Origin: Zantedeschia hybrid cultivar
Lineage: Eukaryota > Streptophyta > Magnoliopsida > Alismatales > Araceae
Direction: 5' to 3'
Assembly (NCBI GenBank): GCA_030544215.1
Contig: JARZZO010000008.1
Span: 29,985,614 to 30,049,613 of the forward strand
Length of the DNA: 64,000 nucleotides
In this document: positions 57,680 to 64,000 of the stretch, in pieces
How positions within the stretch are numbered: position 1 is the first letter of the stretch
Layout of the letters: each line of letters opens with the position of its first letter
Translations under genes and position numbers: made by a program
The notes under the pieces: generated by a model
Databases searched by the model: none
What the model saw: the letters and a program-made list of their open reading frames with translations, nothing else
What the model was told of the DNA's origin: nothing

Positions 57680-58411
57680 TGAGCTTAGAAGAGGGAGTTT
57701 TTGAGAGAGAGAGAGAAAGATGCCGGAGGTCGCCGGAGAGTGAGGGGAGAGAGAGTTTTGAGAAAAGTGAGGAAGAAAGGGGGCCTTCGCGGGTCTGTAA
57801 ACAGAAAGCTAAAAGGCGTCGACCCAGATAGGCGCGTTTTATGGCGCATAAGTTGAGGCGGCAAGGACAGCTATTTGAAATTAATTAAAAAGCGTCCATA
57901 TGTGCTGACGCGTTTCAGGTTACCGCCAATTCTGGTCAGAGCCATATGCAGCATGATGATGAAAGGCGTCTGAGCTTTCAGACGCGTTTTAGGGGATTAA
58001 TCACGGAATTAATGGCATAATCCTGGAAAAAGTAGGAGAGAGAATTGAACGGCGTCTTGTCTTGTAGACGCAATTTAAGGTTAAATCAGGATTTTTGAGG
58101 ATTAAATGAAATTTCTGGAAAATGAATTATGGTTGAAATGCGTCTTTCTGAGTGAACGCGTTTTGCATTAACAGAACCCAAACTGTCATATTTTTAGGAA
58201 AAATCCAGTTTTTACTAAAGGAAAAATCATGAACACATCACAGGAAGTTAAGGAAAGGTTTCAAGGCATGAAAAATAGTTCTTTATTCAATGAAATCTTT
58301 TATTACATCATAAAAGAAAAATAGAAAAGAAAGAGGACATTTAAGGAAGAATTTTATGAAGACCTTTGAGGTAAGGAAATTTCAATCATCTATCTCTATC
58401 TTTAGAGAATT
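57680..58411. promoter_or_regulatory. putative aORF2 promoter region with dyad array, copy B
   Basis: Five dyads at about 57811, 57888, 57961, 58043 and 58134, between the 3' end of aORF1 and the start of aORF2. The one at 57961 has a perfect nine-pair stem, GCGTCTGA-GCTT-TCAGACGC, whereas the equivalent in A (8634) has a different but also self-complementary centre. Confidence 0.55.
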
Positions 58412-59646
58412 TTACACGGTAACTAAAGCCAAGGTTCCACAAAGTAGTGATAAGTTCTGTGGCTTTATAATCTTCGTCGGATTCCAAGGCACAAGAGCGA
58501 GTGGAGACGAGTCAAATATGTCAGATGTCATGAGCTTCAGATATTCTCTCCAGTCGGCCCAAGTCTTGAGCTTTGGGACTTTATTGACCATGTGCTCGTT
58601 GAACTTTACAATGATGGCAATACAGTGGATTGGACTATTCATGTAAATTTGAGACGGTCTTGGAGGCATCTTCTTGCAATACTCGAATTTAAAGTGAAGT
58701 TCAACCTACAGAGCAAAGAGTAACATGCACCCATAGGGAGGAAGACCCACAGATGCCGCAGAAAGCCCGCTATAAAGGTAAGCCAAGAGTGCAGTGCTAA
58801 TGGATTTACCTTCAAAGATTGCACAGATAGCACTGACCTGGTCATCTTCTAAGATGTTGTCCTGCGCAGGGAAGAATAGAGCACCGGCAAGGCATGTGAC
58901 GAAAGCTTTCGTCACATCCTCCGCTTCGTCCTCCCTTAGATCATCGATTTCATATAGAGTCTACTCAGCAAGCTTTGAAAGATTTATCCTCTTTTTGGTA
59001 AGGCATCCTTTAGCTTCTGAAGGATCCTTCATAATTGATGTCAACAATTGTTGACCGGTGATTTTCTCTCTTGTTAAAGCCATCTTATCTTTGGTCTTTG
59101 GGAGACCCAATAGAAGCTCCGCCTCTTCCGAAAGGATAGTACACTCAAAGTCTTGGAAGAAGAACGTATGTGTTTGGGGATGCCACCATTCGATCAAGGC
59201 ACCCATAGCCGCCCAATCTACGTTCGAACACTTGTAGTGTTTGGCAAGCACCACTAGTCCTTGAAGATTCCACTTGGAGATGAAAACTTGCATGGAAAGC
59301 TTAACACTTTTTTCAAGTTCGCGGATCCAAAGGAGAGAGGTAAATTTCCTTGGGCCAGAAAACATGGGGTAATTCTGAAAAGCAAAAGGAAGGATTGAAG
59401 AGTTTGAAGAACAAGATCAATTGAAGAACATGAAGGAACAAGAATTGAAGAAAAGTTAATTCAACTTACTTGAAGAATGGGATCTCTTCCGATGAGGTGA
59501 TTCTCCACATCGGAGATCTTTTCCAGCGACATCTTCATCCTCTTGTTTGAAGAACCCATCCACTTTTTCGGAGTTCTTCCTTCTTGAAGCTTGGAAACCT
59601 TGGAAACTTTTGGAAAACCTTGAAACCTTGAAGAAAAACTCAACAT
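58412..59646 (-). pseudogene. aORF1: antisense two-exon PMD-type gene, Tat copy B
   Basis: Exon 1 59470-59646 (59 codons, starting MLSFSSRFQG), a 95-nt intron with GTAAGT donor and TTTTCAG acceptor in phase 0, and exon 2 58412-59374 (321 codons). Exon 2 holds the PMD signature ALIEWWHPQTHTFFF...EEAELLLGLP (about residues 118-151). The middle part (LAYLYSGLSAASVG, FNEHMVNKVPKL) matches copy A. In-frame stops at 58961-58963 and 58706-58708 (Trp in A), and a deletion of about 170 bp relative to A near 58490 changes the C-terminus. Start choice: this frame alone joins exon 2 in phase. Function unknown. Confidence 0.78.
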
Positions 59647-59796
59647 AGAATCTTTGGATTATGGTAGGATTGCTTGGAAACAACTTAATGGTGTTTATAT
59701 AGAAGGAATTGCGATCCTAGGAAGACTTTTCCGGATTGGAAAAGGGATGTGCATTGGTAGAGTTGGAATTCGAATAGAAGAACCTGTTTCTGTGAG

Positions 59797-59865
59797 TAAA
59801 AGGCGTCGAGGATAAGCGACGCGTTTTAACATTAATTGGCGTCTGCGCGACATGACGCGTTTCAA
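59797..59865. repeat. two dyad motifs upstream of aORF1
   Basis: At about 59797 (AAAAGGCGTC-loop-GACGCGTTTTA) and 59835 (TTGGCGTC-loop-GACGCGTTTCA), about 150 bp 5' of the aORF1 start codon. Absent from A because of its deletion. Confidence 0.8.
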
Positions 59866-59869
59866 CAAT

Positions 59870-60899
59870 TCTGTCATTTACCCGAAGTTCTGTGGTTTTT
59901 GATGCTTAAATTGAATGTATGTTTGGAATTATTAATGATTTTGATTGCAGGAAAATCAGAGAATTCAAATGAAGCTGAAAATATCAAGAAGATCCCACTG
60001 TGGGAGTTTAGAAGTCTCGACCGTGGCTAAAAAGACGGTTATTTCTACCTTTGTATTATTCCATGTAAATCATTTGCATTACTATATAATAAGTATTTAT
60101 TAGACTATATCAAGGACCTTGTGGTTTTGATGAAACTGGAATTTGAGTTCCCCTACAACAAAAACAGTGATAATTCCAGAGGATTCTTAATCGCACGGAT
60201 AGGCTGTCGGATTGTTGATTAGTGAGGACGATGGTTCCACTTTTGTGAAACAGTGCGTGGATAAACGAGCTTCGGCTTAACACTAGATTACAAGAATTGG
60301 TGTCTTGACTCATTAATAATAATTTAACAATATTATCCTTGATTAATTTATATTTTATTTGATTTTATATTTTTCTTTTAGCCCAGCATGCATCATATAG
60401 GACTTTGAAATCACTGTGAAAAGAATTAATTATTGATTAAGTTTCAGACCATAAATCAAATAACTCTAACATGATATGAAATATTCCATTCTGAATTCAG
60501 TATCTTGATTATCTTTAAGGCTCGTTTAAAGATATCCTTGGACTTCTATCCTTTCTTGGATTCTTTATCTAATATTTCTCGTTTTCTTTTAAGATCCATC
60601 ATGGCTGCAGCACGTCCACATTGGCTGGCAAACGCTCCCCATGATGAAACCTACAGTGTCTACAACCTGGGGTACTTCCCACTTTGTGGAGGTTGATCGA
60701 CTTTATTTTATTTCCTTGTCTACCTCATCTAGACAGGATTAATTCCATTGATCTCCTTGAATTATCTTCATTGATGATTTTGAGTAAAATTCCAATCATG
60801 TGATGTTAAGAGCGTGTCTCATCACACCTTGGTATCACCTTTTCAGTACATTCCATTTCATTTCACTCCCTTGCAAAGATGATGCCAAAGTGAGGCAGC
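59870..60899. other. non-coding 3' stretch before the 3' LTR, copy B
   Basis: Collinear with 9880-10765 in A from about 60010. A 31-codon sense mini-frame lies at 60601-60696. It ends AAAGTGAGGCAGC before the LTR (polypurine tract region). Confidence 0.6.
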
Positions 60900-62200
60900 T
60901 GTAGACATGCTAATTTTGACGTCATTTCGAGTAAATTTCATATCATATAATAATGCCTCATAATGGTCTAATATTAATCATTGATTAATTTTTATTGATC
61001 TTTTTGAATGTCGGGTTTAACAGACATATTTAAGTTAATCAATTAAATTGATTTTAACTCAAATTTCAGTTAAAATATGAAGAAGTTTAAAAGACGTCTA
61101 CATGTGTGGACGTCATTTAGAGTTTATTCTTATTTTAACGTTTAAATTTGAATTTTAATCAATTGATTAATTAGCTAAAAGGCGTCTGTAAGTCACGACG
61201 CGTTTTAAGTTTCCTAAGCTATTTCTACTTCTCTTCCGGATGTTTATCCTTATCTTAATTAGTGTAAAAAGGCGTCTGCATAAGGCAACGTGTTTTATCT
61301 AATTACAGATAAAGATAACTTTTTCTCGGATGTTTATCTTTATCCTAATCAGTCTGAAAGGCGTCTTCCATGGTTGACGCATTTTAGATAATTACAGATA
61401 AAGATGAATTAATCTGAATTTATCTGTTGGTTAATGCAAATAAATCTTAAGATTTTTCCATGTAAATCCGCGGACGCAGAAGAAGTCTATAAATACCTTG
61501 CATCTTGAATGGGTAACAGAGTTGGAATTAGAGTTAATATCGTCCAAACGCCGAAGTGCTGCTGTTTCCAGAAGTCGGCGTCCATTCTTCATCCAATCTT
61601 CATCCAATTGAAGGCTTCATCCAACCGGCATAAGTTTTTTTCAATTCATTTCTGCACTTTTCATATTCACATCTTCATTAGTTCTACATTCTTCATCACA
61701 TCACTCCATGCAACACACACTACACTCGCATCATTTTCAAAACCAATTTAAAGGGGTTTCAAAGACCATCCCAACAAGTGAGTTCTATGTTTAGTTGCAT
61801 GTTTAAAACTCTGATTAGAATATATATTACTTTTGCTTAAGTTCTCATCATTACTTCACTTCTTTCTATTTCTTGCAAGCTGCAAAGGAGAATCAAAAGG
61901 GGAGGAAATCAACAAGTAAATCACAAGAACTCTGGACGATCCTCAAACTCAACAACAATCAAAGCAAGAACAAAAGGAAAGGAAGGGCTCTCTTTCTTCA
62001 GCCGGCTAAAGAGGGGGAACCAAGAGCTCAACATCTCCCACGTTTAAAGAGGTAGGCGATCAAACTCTTTCTTTTAGAACTTTTAAGTCAAAAGTTTCTG
62101 GCGATCACTTCACTTAGTTTCTTTTTTTAATAGGCTTTATTTTGCACTTAAACAACATAGATTTTTCATGATAATCACACACTCATTTTAAGCACTCACA
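60900..62200 (+). repeat. 3' LTR of Tat copy B
   Basis: 1301 bp with the same ends as the 5' LTR. U3 dyads at about 61088-61385, TATAAAT at 61488-61494, and a 37-bp deletion just after the start of the transcribed part. Confidence 0.95.
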
Positions 62201-62205
62201 GGGGG

Positions 62206-62725
62206 GAGACAACCGACTACTGCAAATAGGTTCCGGTCTTCCAGCAGACGAAGACAAAAGCAAATTAATTTCCTGAAAGAGTACCTCGACGTGTTCGCCT
62301 GGTCACCTTTGGACATGCCGGGAATTGACCCGAAGGTATCTATGCATTGCCTTCATATTGATCTGAACCATCCTCCAGTCAAGCAAAAATGCCGAAGCTT
62401 CAATCTGGAAAGATGAATGGCAATCCAAGCCGAAGTACAAAAAGGTTTGAATGTTGGGCATCTCCGAGAGGCTCATCATCTAGAGTAGGTCGCCAACATC
62501 GTAATGGTGCCAAAAAGGAAGGTAAGTGGCGGATGTGTGTTGACTTTATTGACCTCAATAAAGCTTTTCCAATGGACGGTTTCTCGCTTCCTCAATGCCT
62601 ACTCGGGGTATCATCAAATCTGTATACATCCGGAGGACAAAGACATGACCAACTTTACCAATAATCTCGGCCTCTATTGTTATACCTGGATGCCATTTGA
62701 CCTGAAGAATGTTGGCGCAACTTAT
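62206..62725 (+). pseudogene. pol: RT region of element E
   Basis: Continues E after copy B. FLKEYLDVFAWSPLDMPGID is the standard pre-RT motif, followed by HPPVKQKCRSF, WRMCVDFIDLNKAFP, YSGYHQI and MPFDLKNVGATY. The catalytic YVDD part is not reached because a copia LTR is inserted at 62726. Stops at about 62415 and one frame change. Confidence 0.85.
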
Positions 62726-63377
62726 TGATGGATGTAGGTGTCCTCTAAGCCAATTATAAGGAACATATTAGAATCCAGTTCATTAATAAATGGTATTTAT
62801 TTCATTATGTAGATTGGTGTATTTATAATTATGCATAATGAAGTCCTTGAATGTGTGCAATAGTCATCGGACTATGATAAGATCATAATAATGAGACTGA
62901 TGACTTACAAACACATATTCTTAATTGTTCCTAGTCGTAGGATGTTTGAGAAGGATATCAAATATCCGGTAAGACTAGTACAGGTTATTCTAGCTCATAT
63001 GATAAAGGTGACTGATCTCATTAGTCACTTGTGTGGAGACACAATGGTGAACTTGTGGGTGCTCATTGGGAATGAGTTAATTGAACTGATTCGACATCAA
63101 TCGCCGAATGGTAATTTACCTAACTGTCAACCGGCTTGATTTATCGTCACAGTGGCGTGGTTAATCTTTGGACTTGAGACACCAAAGACACCTTATTTGT
63201 GGACTTCTGGACTTTGACCTTGGCTTAGGAATCCCTATCCATAGGATTTCTAATAATCAATGATCATGTCTAGCGGAAAACTTTTGAAGGTGATTGTGTA
63301 TTCAATATAGGATCATTCACTCTAAGGTAACTGGAGAGAGAATGTTCTAGAATAGATCTGCGGGAGTCTCTGGCCAG
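62726..63377 (+). repeat. copia LTR fragment (relative of C2 LTR)
   Basis: Follows the first half of the C2 LTR (GTTCCTAGTCG.AGGAT, ACTTGTGTGGAGACAC, CTTGAGACACCAA, CTCTGGCCAG) at clear divergence. The left border is near TGATGGATGTAGG, with CTTAT as possible target duplication. It is cut at 63377 by a Tat LTR. Confidence 0.75.
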
Positions 63378-64000
63378 TGTAGACACGCTAATTTTGACGT
63401 CATTTCGAGTAAATTTCATATCATATAATAATGCCTCAGAATGGTCTGATATTTAATCATTGATTAATTTTTATTGATCTTTTTGAGTGTTGGGTTGAAT
63501 AAACATGTTTAAGTTAATCAATTAAATTGATTTTAGCTCAAATTTCAGTTAAAATATGAAAAAGTCTAAAAGGCGTCGACCTATGTGGACGTGATTTAGA
63601 GTTTATTCATATTTTAACGTTTAAATTTGAATTTTAATCAGTTGATTAATTAGCTAAAAGGCGTCTGTCAGTGTCGACGCGTTTTAGATTTCCTAAGCTA
63701 TTTTAACTTCTCTTCCGGATGTTTATCCTTATCTTAATTAGTGTAAAAGACGTCTACACATGTGGACGCGTTTTACCTGATAAAGATAAAGATAAGTTTT
63801 CCCGGATATTTATCTTTATCTTAATTAATTTGAAAGGCGTCAGCCATGGTGGACGCGTTTTAGATAATTATAGATAAAGATGAATTAGTCAGTATTTATC
63901 TATCGGTTAAGATAGATAAATCCGAAGTTTTTCTATGTTAATCGCGAACGCAGAAAAAGCCTATAAATACCTTGCATCTTGAAGAGTTAAAAAAGGTTGA
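63378..64000 (+). repeat. Tat LTR, copy C (runs off window)
   Basis: Starts TGTAGACACGC as in copy A. Four dyad units lie at about 63570-63860 and TATAAAT at 63962-63968. The five bases before it are GCCAG. Whether it is a 5' LTR of a whole element or a solo LTR cannot be told here. Confidence 0.9.

Larger units (their letters stand above)
43270..62200 (+). mobile_element. complete 18.9-kb Tat-lineage Ty3/gypsy retrotransposon, copy B
   Basis: 18931 bp. The LTRs are 1324 bp (43270-44593) and 1301 bp (60900-62200), ends TGTAGACATGC...CACTCACA. Target duplication GGGGG lies at 43265-43269 and 62201-62205. Primer-binding site TGGCGATCACGGTGGGAC at 44601-44618. Order: leader, gag, protease with G-patch, pol with two RNase H domains, minisatellite, antisense aORF2, dyad array, antisense aORF1, 3' spacer. 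The LTRs differ by a 37-bp deletion in the 3' LTR (near 61540) and scattered, mostly transition, changes. It is inserted in the protease region of element E. Among known plant elements only the Ogre/Tat group reaches this size. Confidence 0.96.

Overview
The window is plant nuclear DNA, about 95% of it nested LTR retrotransposons. The signs are plant-type Ty3/gypsy (Tat and Athila) and Ty1/copia families, plant mobile domain (PMD) sequences, a MULE-type MITE, and one small secreted antimicrobial-type gene. That gene has very GC-rich codons, which hints at a monocot, but the species cannot be fixed from sequence alone.

Layout. (1) 1-12124: right part of a very large Tat-lineage Ty3/gypsy element (copy A), inserted in a copia LTR. 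(2) 12125-16806: degenerate copia copy C1. (3) 16977-26256: a complete copia copy C2 of the same family (TSD GTAAC), inserted in an older copia LTR whose two halves lie at 16918-16976 and 26257-27003. (4) 27004-30074: the only non-retroelement stretch, holding a 178-bp MULE-like MITE and a MiAMP1-like secreted protein gene on the minus strand with an unusual palindromic promoter. (5) About 30075 to 62725: an old Ty3/gypsy element E, split by an Athila-type element D (31587-42445, minus strand, imperfect TSD GGCCC/GGCAC) and by a complete 18.9-kb Tat element, copy B (43270-62200, TSD GGGGG). (6) 62726-63377: a copia LTR fragment, interrupted at 63378 by a third Tat LTR (copy C) that runs off the window.

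The most interesting unit is the Tat family (A, B, C). Besides gag, protease, a G-patch, RT, two RNase H domains and integrase on the sense strand, its 3' half carries two genes on the opposite strand. aORF2 has seven exons and six introns, all phase 0. It encodes a PMD, a coiled coil and a proline-rich tail, about 708 codons. aORF1 encodes a second PMD-type protein and has one intron. Exon lengths of aORF2 are identical in A and B. Antisense orientation would let the introns survive retrotransposition. A short dyad-symmetric motif (AAAGGCGTC, variable loop, GACGCGTTTTA) occurs about 39 times: in the U3 of every LTR, in the gag leader, in intron 1 of aORF2, and upstream of both antisense genes. 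It therefore lies 5' of every transcription unit of the element and looks like a shared cis-regulatory or structural module.

All retroelement protein genes seen here carry frameshifts or stops. Several one-base losses in copy A fall in C or G runs and could be assembly errors. Numbers given for similarity are by eye. No alignment or database search was run.
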